Shown here piece by piece: positions 10,923-19,123 of a stretch of DNA of 22,853 nt; position 1 is the stretch's first letter; each line of letters begins with the position of its first letter. Both the position numbers and the translations under genes were made by a program. The DNA is from Echinococcus granulosus (taxonomy: Eukaryota > Platyhelminthes > Cestoda > Cyclophyllidea > Taeniidae). Location of the stretch: assembly GCF_000524195.1 (NCBI RefSeq), contig NW_020170515.1:189618-212470 (forward strand), given 5' to 3'. The notes under the pieces were generated by a model. That model was not told the DNA's origin. It was given only the letters and a program-made list of their open reading frames with translations, and ran no database searches.

Positions 10923-11274
10923 CGGTGGTGTTGGCCGAGCTGCAGCTAATGGCACGAAGACAGAGTACTCTGGTGAACAGCACCAGTAACGTTTCACAGC
11001 CCCTCTCACTGGGCAGTCCGCTTGGTCTCGAGGTGGCTCTTATGCCTGGGCGGGTTCGGGCCAGCGCTGCGAACCCCTCGGAGGGTTAGGGCAGTCCCTT
11101 CCATCTCAGCCATCGACATCACAACAACAGCAGCAGGCTTCACAGCCTAAAGTGACTCTGTCCTCTACGCCCACGCCGATATGCTGCTTTCTGGAGTCTG
11201 TCTCGCCACAGGCAACACTTATCTACAGGGAGCTCTACGTTCTCCCTTTCCAGTGCTATGACAAACTACGAAAA
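10923..11274 (+). CDS. RASA1: RasGAP exon 6: last C2 strands, low-complexity insert, start of C2-GAP linker; frame broken once
   Basis: Two bases complete a Pro codon, then VVLAELQLMARRQ, matching RASA1 DILFMRCQLSRLQ (C2 strand 7). An insert rich in Ser, Leu, Gly and Gln follows. Near its end a second frame takes over with QPSTSQQQQQASQPKV, TPICCFLESVSP (compare RASA1 EWFLLSSHIP) and ATLIYRELYVLPFQCYDKLR, which aligns well with RASA1 VRARYSMEKIMPEEEYSEFK. The first frame stops at TAG 11087-11089 and the second is closed before 10990, so the shift lies between. It can be a 32-base intron (11033-11064, GT...CCAG) that restores the frame exactly, or one base lost, for example in a G run near 11083. 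The end at AAA|GTTAGT is phase 0 and fits exon 7; this donor is weaker than the others. Confidence 0.72.
11033..11064 (+). other. Candidate 32-base micro-intron in exon 6
   Basis: It starts GTGGCT and ends GGGCCAG. Its length is 2 modulo 3, just what is needed to pass from the upstream frame (LGSPLGLE) to the downstream frame (RCEPLGGLGQSLPSQ). Against it: the donor is poor after GTG, there is no pyrimidine tract, and it is GC-rich. For it: a 39-base intron occurs later in the same gene. A single-base error or mutation is the rival explanation. Confidence 0.35.
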
Positions 11275-14200
11275 GTTAGTTATTTTTTGTTTTTAATTGC
11301 TTTTGGATCGGGTCTAGAACAACATCGCATCGTAAAAGTGTGTTCGGACATAAAAAGATGTCCGTTTGTATTTGTCCGTATCCCGGGTTTTGGTTTATGG
11401 CATGTAACTCGGCACACGACCACAAGGGTGTACTTTAAGTGGACCAAAAATGACCCACGGAATGTGGCATTTGCGTCGTACAAATAATTCGGCATTTGAA
11501 GTTCCTCAAATTCCCATAGTTTCCTAATCTGTTTGTACGGGTAATCCTGAGGCCCCAATGGGGGCATATTGGGAAACCTACACGATCTGTGTGAAATGCT
11601 GCGTACTTCAAAACGGATCAAGAATAGTAACATCGTTTTGTTGTTTAATAATTTACTGCTAGTGTATTTTGGCCAAATCTCATAGGATTTTGTACGTCTT
11701 GATCCGTAAACGGTCTTTTTGCTCCGAGAGAGTAAATTACCCATTTGGATTTCGATATTTCCATCCATATGCCTATTCGGTATTACTTAACTGAAGGTAA
11801 GAAGAAGTGCTCATCATGGAGGTAAAAAAGACAAGCAAAACGGTCATTTTTTGCAGTAACCGGGGGGTGGTTTGGATTTGCCACGACCTTTAATTGGGTT
11901 AACTCCTTCTGGAATAACTGGATACGAGAGATCCCCAATGAGTAAATAGTTATTAACCAATGAACGGTATTCGTCGAAACTGGATGATTGCAGCGAAATA
12001 AGCGATAATTTACAGCCTATAACCCCTCTCCACCGAGATACGGGATAGCTGCGAATCCCCCACATTGACTCTCATATCCCTATTGCCTGTTTCAATTCTT
12101 CTGTTTGGAAAGTATGGGGGAGGTACAAAGAATGAGGGCGAGGTGGTAACTCAATCATCGAGCCTTCGTGAGGCCTACTTTGCCAGCTCAGAAGATGGGG
12201 CTTTCTTCCGACGGATCGAGTAGTCCTGGCTGTTTGTATGAGGTGTCGGGTTGAGTTTGGATTGCAGTCGTAATTGTTGGTTGGACTCTCGAGAGTGAAT
12301 AAGTACTAATGAGCCGTTGGATCTGCGATCAAATGCAGCCTTCCAAGGGCGAAGTACTTGCACACCTTAAGTGTGTGCGGTTAATAGTGAGTTGATCGTT
12401 TAATTACGCTCAACAAATGTTTAGGTACAAAAGCTATTTCCTACAAGTCAACTAGTCAGCAGACAATCCCTTTCAAAAAGTATATGAGAGGAGGGAAGGG
12501 AAAATTAATTCCCTTAGAATCCTATTGACATCTGGATGTGGGTAGGATCCATTGCTCAATTTGTATGACCTTTTTTTCTCATTTTTGATTTTAATCACTA
12601 CTGAAAGTTCTCTGTTCTTGTAAAGGATAGTGGACCTTACCCAAAGCGATGCATCTGTCTCTTTGTGCTTTATCACCACATCTTTGAATAATGTGTAACA
12701 TATTTGGCGACAGGCTAGCTTTTGAACTCTGGAACGCAGTTGAGCCAGTTTCGTTAGGCAAACTAGAACTGTATCCGTCAGGTTTCCACGATGGAAATTT
12801 GATGTAAGGGTAGAATCAAGATAGGAAAAAATTGTGTGGGAACAAATCACAACAAATTGTTTCATCGACCTTGAGTGAAAACCGTGCCAACCTTTTTGGT
12901 CGCCTGAAACGTTAGTAGCTAAGGTCTCGCTTAATTGTGTATGCTTATTATTCCCTGTGACTCACTTTCATCTTGGGACAAATCTACTCTTCTATGCACT
13001 GTATTAATGTTACTCAGGTCCTAGTGGTACGCATTTTGTCCAAAGTAGACCACTAACTGTCTCCTGAAAGTTGTGTTCTGTAAATGGAGAGTTGAACATG
13101 CTGTCACCTAGTTATGGTTGTGCTCCTGTGCTCTTATCAGGCGTGTGGGATCTTTTGCAAGGCATCTCAAATCATTTTTGTTGACAGATTCAGGGGAGGA
13201 GACTAGCCACAGTGGGAAGTGCTCGAGCTGCGATCTGGCAGGCATTTCTCAAATCTCGTTTAGACTGTTGTAGAACAAATTCACCTAACTACGTACTTTA
13301 TAGGTAGCTGGGATCCCTATTTTCGGTAAATATGAACAATGCACTGCTAACTGCGGTCTTTGTGGTGATAATTAGGTTAATAGTTGCCATGGTTCAAAAG
13401 CTGGTTACGATGTGGATCTCTGGGGTATGTACTTCTTCACTATGTTGGAAGGTATTTGTTCTCTTTTCCGCCTTGTAAATTCTTTAAGAGTACCCTACTC
13501 ACCTCCGGGTATAGGTCATAACCCAAGTTTTTTATTTTGCTATCCGGAAAGCTATGCTGTTCCAACCCTGATTTCGTGCGTTTACCATTCACTCTGTCAT
13601 GTTGATATACTTTAATCGTTCTTAGCACGAGTGGGACCAGTCTCGATTTCTTGTTCCAATCGAACGCACTTATTGTCCACGTCAAGTCATTTCCAAATAC
13701 CTGTTACACTCCGACATACCTCGTGGTGCTTGAAATGCTGATCTTCATGATTGGGGCTTATGGAATGAGTCAAATTGGTGTCAGATCTTGGTCATAATTT
13801 TCATTTCCTGTTGCTACTTAGATGTTTTGTGAGTTCTGTTAATATCACACAAACTTTCGTTATTGAGTGTACTTTTTAAGCCCGTGTACAAGATTTATTA
13901 TCCGCATACAGGAGGGTCGAGAAGTTCTTGACGTGGCCTTCAAAGTGGTAGTACACAAACAGTGGTTCCACGTATAGTTTAAACAAGTTACCTTCTGATA
14001 CAGTTGAACCCACGCCATTTGTCGGTGTGCGTGAGCAGGATAAAGTAGCTTTACAAGGTCTCCTGATCACTTATCTTTTTATCTCTTTGGTCTTTAATTT
14101 CCAACCGATTTGGCCAATTGCCTACGTCCAACAAACACGCATTGGTCAGAGGAAAGGTATTCTACTTTTGCAGCTTATTTGGTCTAATAGAAGTCTACCA

Positions 14201-14432
14201 CTCTCCTCCTCATTCGTGGGGTGTCACCGGTATAACCGCAGCAGTCTTTTACTACGGGGGGAGCAAAAAGAGCTTCATCGTCGTGTCACGCATGATGGCT
14301 TCACTTGAAGGTCTTACCTGAGGTCGATCCAGCTTCGCACTACTGCTACTATTTTCCCTATCATGCAGTAGCGCAATTAGTTGGTGTTTAAAAAAGGAAG
14401 GCAAGCCTTGACATCGCCTCCCTCTTTACTAG
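11275..14432 (+). other. Intron 6 (3.2 kb)
   Basis: From GTTAGT to acceptor CCCTCTTTACTAG. It holds the longest purely intronic open frames of the window, both on the minus strand (11280-11768, 162 codons; 12473-12865, 130 codons). I do not recognise either, and codon choice and residue composition give no clear sign of selection. No coding exon of the RasGAP is missing here, because the linker reads YDKLRK-VITSHLETEL without a gap against RASA1. Confidence 0.7.
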
Positions 14433-14610
14433 GTGATCACCTCACATCTGGAAACAGAGCTTGTCCCAGCATGTACGTATATGTGGGATGTTTTGGCCAG
14501 TGATCAGAGCAACTTCCAATCAAGTCTTCTACTTGCCTGCATTGAATCGAAGCGCCACCTCGAGTTAATTGTCAATCTTCTCAAGGCAATCATCCCTGCC
14601 GACAAACCAG
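14433..14610 (+). CDS. RASA1: RasGAP exon 7: linker helix and first helices of the GAP domain
   Basis: Phase 0 entry reads VITSHLETELVPACTYMWDV, then LASDQSNFQSSLLLACIESK and RHLELIVNLLKAIIPADKP. It follows RASA1 ELILQKELHVVYALSHVCGQDRTLLASILLRIFLHEKLESLLLCTLNDREI closely: helix with E-L-V, then D-x-x-x-(L/F), SLL, and a helix ending before the arginine-finger loop. These helices form the extra subdomain and the start of the catalytic module that contacts Ras switch regions. The donor CCAG|GTATGT leaves one base, completed as Ala by exon 8 over a 75-base intron. Confidence 0.88.
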
Positions 14611-14685
14611 GTATGTCCCCGCCTGAGTGTTTGCTAGACAGACGGTGATGAACTAGCTAATCTTTTGTTCTACACCTCCCCACAG
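14611..14685 (+). other. Intron 7 (75 bases)
   Basis: Short intron from GTATGT to TTCTACACCTCCCCACAG, a textbook acceptor. Phase 1 on both sides. Confidence 0.88.
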
Positions 14686-15015
14686 CCGGTGCCTTCCGGT
14701 CTAACGCACTGGGGCAGTTAATCATGGACCAGTACATGAATATGGTCTGTTCTGAATGGCGACAAAAATGCTTCCGCCGAGTCTTCAATGAGATCGCGAA
14801 GGGGGCGCCCAGCACTATTGGAGGCGCCGGTACGACCAGTGTCTTAGCCTCCCCGCTGACAACTGTCACCTTCACTGCCTGCACGTCCAGCACTAGCACC
14901 ACCTCCCGAGTCGTCAGATTCTCCTCGGGTGGAGAAAAATCGATCTTAGAGGCTGGAGAAGCCTCTTCTTCGTCGGGATCGGGCTCCTGTAATCCCCCTT
15001 CTAGCAGTGGCGGTG
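14686..15015 (+). CDS. RASA1: RasGAP exon 8: arginine finger and following helix, then Ser/Thr/Gly insert
   Basis: The join gives GAFRSNALGQLIMDQYMNM, then VCSEWRQKCFRRVFNEIAKG. In RASA1 the equivalent is TLFRATTLASTLMEQYMKATATQFVHHALKDSILKIMES. The Arg at 14697-14699 occupies the position of the catalytic arginine finger (R789 in human RASA1), which enters the Ras active site, so the key residue is kept. After EIAKG comes a run of about 70 residues (Ser, Thr, Gly, Ala, few hydrophobics; SSSSGSGS, STSTTS) with no RASA1 counterpart beyond a short variable linker. The end is chosen at GGTG|GTACGC because phase 1 fits exon 9; a donor three bases earlier (GTGGTA) would also fit. If read through, the frame stops at TGA 15042-15044. 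Confidence 0.86.
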
Positions 15016-17958
15016 GTACGCATTCCCACTTGCCATATTTATGAATATTTACTCATCGAGCCAGGGCAGTTGGCCCGATCTCACATTCCCAGTAGAGCTC
15101 TTGATTCATTTACGATGTTCTTTTACCTTCAAAGATGCTTATTTTTGGTGTCAGCTAGTTATCATTAGAAATTGATAGTAGGTGTGTAACTGTGGCACCG
15201 ATCGGTAAGCGTAAAACGTATTTTAATAGTTTTCGCTCCTTAATTTGCAATGAAAGTCGGAGCTTACGTTCCTAATGAGGCGATGTCAGGCACACAAATC
15301 CATCACCAATGGTTAATTACCTGTCTTTATTTGGCATTCCTTAGTCTCTGAAATGGAATTGCGCTCCCTAGCTTCATTCCTTTTACTATCTTTCATTGGT
15401 AATCCCATTTAAAAGTATGGAAGTTAATGATATTTAATATTCTGATTATGTTGCTGAGAAACGAACGCCTTTCCGGCCACTGTAATGCGATAACAACAGT
15501 GACCTTCCGTTCTCAAGTGTATCGGTTGTTCTTTCACATCGTAATAAGCTAATTTTTTTTCAATTTTTCCTAGAGTTTCAATGCTGGGGTGTATAAGTGT
15601 GTCAATGGTAGACAGCTATGAGGATGGGGTGTATTCGATGGATGTCAGTTATGCCATTACGACGTCAGGTAGTGCCCTGGTGACGCGTCCAGTGTCATAT
15701 CACTGGGGTGGAGGAATTAGTATACCCCGTGCATAAACGTATAGCCGAATGCATTTGTTCGTTTCCAGTCCCAGAAATGCGGCGGTTGTTGCTCATTTGC
15801 ATGTGCAGACATTTTTTCCTCATAGAAAGGTGATATCAGATGCATAAATGTGTCACATATATTTTAACCCATTATCAAATGTACATTAGGCGTCAGTTTT
15901 TTTGTCAACGATAACTTTGCATAGATCCACTCATTCACCTCTGCCCATCGGATATGAGTAGTCCTTCTCTCCCCCTTCTCAGCTCACATGCGTTGGGTTG
16001 ATGCGCTATTTTCATTGATGAATAGCATCCGATCTCCCTACCAGAGGAAGATCAGTGGTAGGGACCGCAGTCTCAACACTTCGTTCCCGAATGAATAACC
16101 AACGTTTTCTGCATTTCAGTACTTCATGTCATGTCAAACGAAGGTATCTAAGTTACCTTATAACCGCTCTGCTAACTGCTGCATTCTCTCTTATGGCACT
16201 CCAGTAACACGCTCTTGTATGTAAACAAAGGCATCTAATGGATGGTTGTGGAGGTGAAGTTTGAATCGGAAGAGTGATTCCTTAGGGGCATTGGAAAAGT
16301 TTATTTCTTCGAGGAGCACACAGATCTGGTTAACGACTAAATTGGGTGTTGTTGGTCATCCCTTGAGCTAACTGTCGAAATTTTTCGTTCCTCCTCTCTT
16401 CTCCGTTCTCCCCGAACGCGTCATTTTTGTTTCTGCAACCCCTGTGGCGGTCACGTGTAGAGGTTACCAAACCTGTTTTTTTGGGACTCTGACACAGGCT
16501 AGGCACGTTTTTGCGTTTCGTTTGTAGCAAACTAGGGCGAAAAGAGAAAAAAGTACAGTAAAATTTAAGCCCTGAACTCGAATTCCCATTGGTGATTTAA
16601 ACGGGTGTGTTCGTGCCAAGCATGGATGGATGGATAGCTAGCGAATTCTCCTGTCCCGCTGTTGATTGGCATATGGGGGAAAAACAGTACGTAAACGAGA
16701 CTGCGGTCGTGGTTATGGAGGAGAGACAGCTGGCGAGCGAGTGAGCGCGCGTTTTTATTGTCAGGAGGTTTTTTCAGGCATGCATACCTTGACGACATCC
16801 TCCTTCGTATACACACCCGCACTTGCTGTTGGTAATTTGGAACTAGGACCTTCATTCTTGCTGTGCTCCAATCGGTAATGATTCAATCAGTTACAGGCGT
16901 TGAGTCCATGATGCTGCAGCACTCGAATTACCTCTTAGGGTGTTATGGGGTAGGCCAATTTGCGGGTAGCAACGTTCCATAACATCGTGCCAGGAGTAAT
17001 TTCATCCATATTTACAGCTTCATTAGTCATTATTTGCTTCAGGCAACGTCTCTAAGGTCAAATATAATGAGAGTGGAAAGTCTATCTATTTGTGCGATGT
17101 CATTCGTCGTCACAACGGAATTTGATTAAGGAAAGGCCGATCAACGGAAGATTTTCGAATTACGTCAAGAAGGCAGTGACACACCTCAAAAATTTTGGTG
17201 GAGTTGATCTCTCATGTTCCCTATTGGCAGCGTCTGTCGAATAGAAGTGTTGTTTACCACGTTCGTTACTTGCGTCACGTATATGTGACCCCCCGATATC
17301 CTTATCTGACCTGCGCATCACAAAAATCTCACACGTTTCCTTTCTCAGTTTTTGTTAGCTTTCAGTAGCAGACTGTGGTTAAAAGGATAAAACAAATGTA
17401 GAATATTCTTGGTTCAGCCCAAATTAATGGCAATTGACGTCATTTTAGAACAAAAGAACGTCTGGGTCGGCTTGGCCGATTCTCCCCTGGGACCCTTGTA
17501 GCGGATCTTGCTGGTTATCAACAATTGTTTTTTATTTCAGCTGAGTATCAATTGGGTTGGCTCGATATTTGTGATAGCTGAATTCATTCTCGGAGTCATC
17601 ATTTGGTGTAAACTTTGTTGATTGCTTCTTGCGCAATTCTCAAGGTCGAACTGTGAAAGATCTCAGGTGCATTGCTTTTGTTTCTAGTCGAGGCCATCAC
17701 AAAGTAGCAGGAGCCGAGTCACCACCACCTCCACCCACACACCGAAGAAAAAAAAATCAACATTCGCGATTCAAAAGTTTTAGGCTTCCCACAATTTTGC
17801 GGTATCTCAGCCTCTGCGGCGTCGAGTATTTCTCATGCATTGTGTGTGCATCAGTTACTAGCACCACTTCCAGACCACTTATTCCAACCCCCCCCCCCCC
17901 CCCAACAAACTCTTTTTCCCATGCATTTAAGTTATGCCTACAAAATTAATCTTTGCAG
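15016..17958 (+). other. Intron 8 (2.9 kb)
   Basis: From GTACGC to acceptor AATCTTTGCAG. It includes a 16-base C run (17888-17903) and TGGATGGATGG around 16622-16635. Open frames inside (16330-16530, 16565-16855 minus; 17629-17949 plus) have no recognisable product. The donor is the least certain boundary. Confidence 0.7.
17888..17903. repeat. Poly-C run, 16 bases, near the exon 9 acceptor
   Basis: A homopolymer of C lies about 55 bases upstream of the exon 9 acceptor. Its length is prone to sequencing error. It may extend the pyrimidine-rich region of the acceptor. Confidence 0.9.
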
Positions 17959-18176
17959 GCCCCGAACTGCACCGTGTATCAACTTGCCCACCACAGCACC
18001 ACAGAGAAGCGTCCCCGGTCGCATCTCACAGCTTCTCGCAAACTGGCTCTCGTGTTGACGTCTGTTCCACTCAAGCCGAATGGTACTGCAGTCTCGTTGA
18101 ATTGCTCGTGGAGGACTTGCTTGAATACGCCAAAGAATTCCCCCTTCAAATCCGATGGATCTACTCTGAGTTACAG
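17959..18176 (+). CDS. RASA1: RasGAP exon 9: end of GAP insert and central GAP helices
   Basis: Two bases complete a Gly codon. About 35 further low-complexity residues (His/Pro/Ser-rich, e.g. CPPQHHREASPVASHSFSQ) finish the insert, and the family pattern resumes with QAEWYCSLVELLVEDLLEYA, then KEFPLQIRWIYSELQ. RASA1 here reads LLNILSELVEKIFMASEILPPTLRYIYGCLQ: amphipathic helix, then LP/FP, then LR-IY-LQ. This is the helix pair ahead of the FLR motif. The exon ends with TTACAG|GTAAGT, phase 0. The following intron is a multiple of three, so the open frame runs on through it. Confidence 0.86.
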
Positions 18177-18215
18177 GTAAGTGCCTCCTTCGGCATACTA
18201 TTCATTACTTGCAAG
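18177..18215 (+). other. Micro-intron 9 (39 bases)
   Basis: It begins GTAAGTGCC and ends TTCATTACTTGCAAG. It is 39 bases with no in-frame stop, so it could be read as 13 extra residues. I treat it as an intron because the donor matches consensus, the acceptor has pyrimidines, and removing it brings ELQ and KCPELKST to the RASA1 spacing. Introns this small are known from flatworms. Confidence 0.75.
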
Positions 18216-18341
18216 AAATGCCCCGAACTGAAGTCGACCAACGCGGTTTGGTGCAATCTCCTCTTCCTTCGCGGCATCTGTCCGTCCATTTGCAAGGGTT
18301 CAGACGGTTCGGGAGCCGAGTCTCCGACTCGTGATACAAAG
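18216..18341 (+). CDS. RASA1: RasGAP exon 10: FLR motif of the GAP domain
   Basis: Reads KCPELKSTNAVWCNLLFLRG, then ICPSICKGSDGSGAESPTRDTK. The RASA1 counterpart is RTRVVSGFVFLRLICPAILNPRMF...SPIAART. FLR and ICP are kept; the Arg at 18270-18272 corresponds to R903 of human RASA1, which steadies the arginine finger. The residue after FLR is Gly rather than a large hydrophobic, and the Asn-Pro after PAIL is replaced by Lys-Gly, so this patch is unusually diverged. The loop GSDGSGAESPTRDTK takes the place of NIISDSPSPIAART. Ends AAAG|GTAAGT, phase 0. Confidence 0.87.
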
Positions 18342-18415
18342 GTAAGTGTCTCCGTATTCTCTCTTATTGGGTGCTCTTCTTCATTAGTCTATCTCTACTT
18401 GCCTTCCTATTTTAG
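18342..18415 (+). other. Intron 10 (74 bases)
   Basis: GTAAGT to CTTGCCTTCCTATTTTAG. Phase 0 on both sides. Confidence 0.88.
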
Positions 18416-18544
18416 ACTCTCACAACGGTCGCCAAAAACCTTATTGCCCTAACTAGTCAAAAGCGCAGTGATAATGCTCTTCCCTCTGAGGTCTTCGAGT
18501 CCTGCCGATCGAAGTTACTCAATAAATTCGCTCCGCACGTTATG
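18416..18544 (+). CDS. RASA1: RasGAP exon 11: C-terminal GAP helices
   Basis: Reads TLTTVAKNLIALTSQKRSDN, then ALPSEVFESCRSKLLNKFAPHVM. It aligns with RASA1 TLILVAKSVQNLANLVEFGAKEPYMEGVNPFIKSNKHRMIMF: TL..VAK is kept, with the Lys where RASA1 has K949, and the next helix pattern holds. The NLAN stretch is replaced by IALT. The donor GTTATG|GTAAGT is good, phase 0. If the intron is kept, translation stops after 16 more residues (TAG). RASA1 has about 85 more residues after this point, so at least one further exon is expected. Confidence 0.85.
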
Positions 18545-18649
18545 GTAAGTGTTCTACTCTTCTCTGCGAAGTGTAGCCGAGAGCCAAGATTTTAGTCGGT
18601 GGTAGCAGATTTCTTGCCTCAAGATATCCCCTGCCCCTTCCTCCCACAG

Positions 18650-18673
18650 GCGCGAGCAGGAAGGGGAAGATAA
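18650..18673 (+). CDS. Possible terminal RasGAP exon (short, ends in TAA)
   Basis: A strong acceptor (CCCTGCCCCTTCCTCCCACAG) lies 105 bases after exon 11. Phase 0 gives only ARAGRGR and a TAA. This would end the protein without the last GAP helices of RASA1 (from the FLDELG segment on). No AATAAA follows before 20468, although an ATTAAA lies at 18869-18874. It may be an alternative ending, or the acceptor may be unused and the true last exons lie further right or beyond the window. Confidence 0.35.
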   Translation, partial: ARAGRGR

Positions 18674-18737
18674 CTAAGATCTTATTTTTCCTCTTATTTG
18701 ATGAATTAAGGCGCGAAGATAGACGATGAGAAGGAAC

Positions 18738-18755
18738 GAGAGAGAGAGAGAGAGG
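18738..18755. repeat. (GA)9 microsatellite
   Basis: Nine GA units between the candidate RasGAP stop and the tandem duplication. On the minus strand it is a CT tract and could serve as a polypyrimidine tract. Confidence 0.9.
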
Positions 18756-18792
18756 GAATTGGCCGTTCATAGCAACTTTGGATCACTCTTTT

Positions 18793-19014
18793 TTACACGC
18801 TTACTCCTAATCCATTTTTCGATTTGATGCTTCTCCGTGGCCTTACCAACTTCTGCTTGGAGTTTGTAATTAAAGGCTTTAATCCGCCTTGCTCACGCAG
18901 TTTTCGGTTTTGTGACCCATAGAACGACACGCTTAGCTGTAAAGCTTTTCCTTTTTTACCTGTTTCGTCCTCGTACAAACGTATACCGTTAAAATCGTTT
19001 GGGTGGGGTTTAAA
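18793..19014 (-). CDS. Candidate minus-strand exon of unknown gene, overlapping tandem unit start
   Basis: One minus-strand frame reads VTFKPHPNDFNGIRLYEDE, then TGKKGKALQLSVSFYGSQN, then RKLREQGGLKPLITNSKQKL. It ends either at a donor-like GTAAGG (18846-18851, minus strand) or at the stop after GLGVSV. The upstream edge can be an acceptor CCTCCAG. Charged and hydrophobic residues alternate as in a folded protein, unlike the low-complexity frames nearby, but I do not recognise a family. The left edge of the duplication (18868) cuts the piece, so copy 1 is whole and copy 2 (20861-21007) loses its 3' end. As a terminal exon it would be convergent with the RasGAP gene, 120 bases from its candidate stop. 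Chance remains possible. Confidence 0.3.
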   Translation of the reverse strand, partial: FKPHPNDFNGIRLYEDETGKKGKALQLSVSFYGSQNRKLREQGGLKPLITNSKQKLVRPRRSIKSKNGLGVSV

Positions 19015-19040
19015 AGTAACTGGAGGCCTAGTATCTTAGC

Positions 19041-19123
19041 TTGGCCGCCATCTCCACCACTCCTCGTCCATTGATAAGATGAGTGTCAACAGATTCAACT
19101 TTTGGTTCTGCCCCCTATCTGAC
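19041..19123 (-). CDS. Candidate short minus-strand exon, unknown product
   Basis: On the minus strand, after TTGTCAGATAG, one frame reads GAEPKVESVDTHLINGRGVV, then EMAAKLRY and a TAG. The run of Glu, Val, Asp and Leu with an acceptor-like start looks exon-like, but it is only 28 codons and in another frame from the neighbouring candidate at 18793-19014. Both could belong to one gene only with a splice between them that I cannot place. A copy lies at 21034-21116. Confidence 0.15.

Larger units (their letters stand above)
2331..18673 (+). other. RASA1: RASA1-like Ras GTPase-activating protein gene, 5'-incomplete (gene span)
   Basis: Twelve candidate exons give roughly 790 codons in the order PH, C2, RasGAP, the order of the C-terminal part of human RASA1 (p120GAP). 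That family speeds GTP hydrolysis on Ras at the plasma membrane and links receptor tyrosine kinases to Ras. Seen directly: compatible splice phases at nearly every junction, and residue patterns matching RASA1 in order, including the PH core, the C2 strands, the linker motif VLPFQCYDKLRK, the arginine finger in GAFRSNALG and FLRGICPS in the GAP domain. SynGAP/DAB2IP/RASAL proteins also have PH-C2-GAP, but the PH and linker fit RASA1 better. The SH2 and SH3 exons lie outside the window. Low-complexity inserts enlarge each domain. The reading frame breaks once, in exon 6. The symbol is by similarity, not proven orthology. Confidence 0.85.

Noticed and set aside
12473..12865. 130-codon minus-strand frame in intron 6
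   Set aside because: No recognisable motif, AT-rich, Lys-rich; consistent with chance.
17629..17949. Plus-strand frame upstream of exon 9
   Set aside because: It runs over poly-A, poly-C and Pro/Lys-rich noise and is in a different frame from the GAP exon.
2331..18673. SynGAP/DAB2IP or RASA2-4 identity for the RasGAP gene
   Set aside because: RASA2-4 have C2-C2-GAP-PH order. SynGAP types share PH-C2-GAP, but the PH core, the VLP...Y...L linker and the QYM helix fit RASA1 better.
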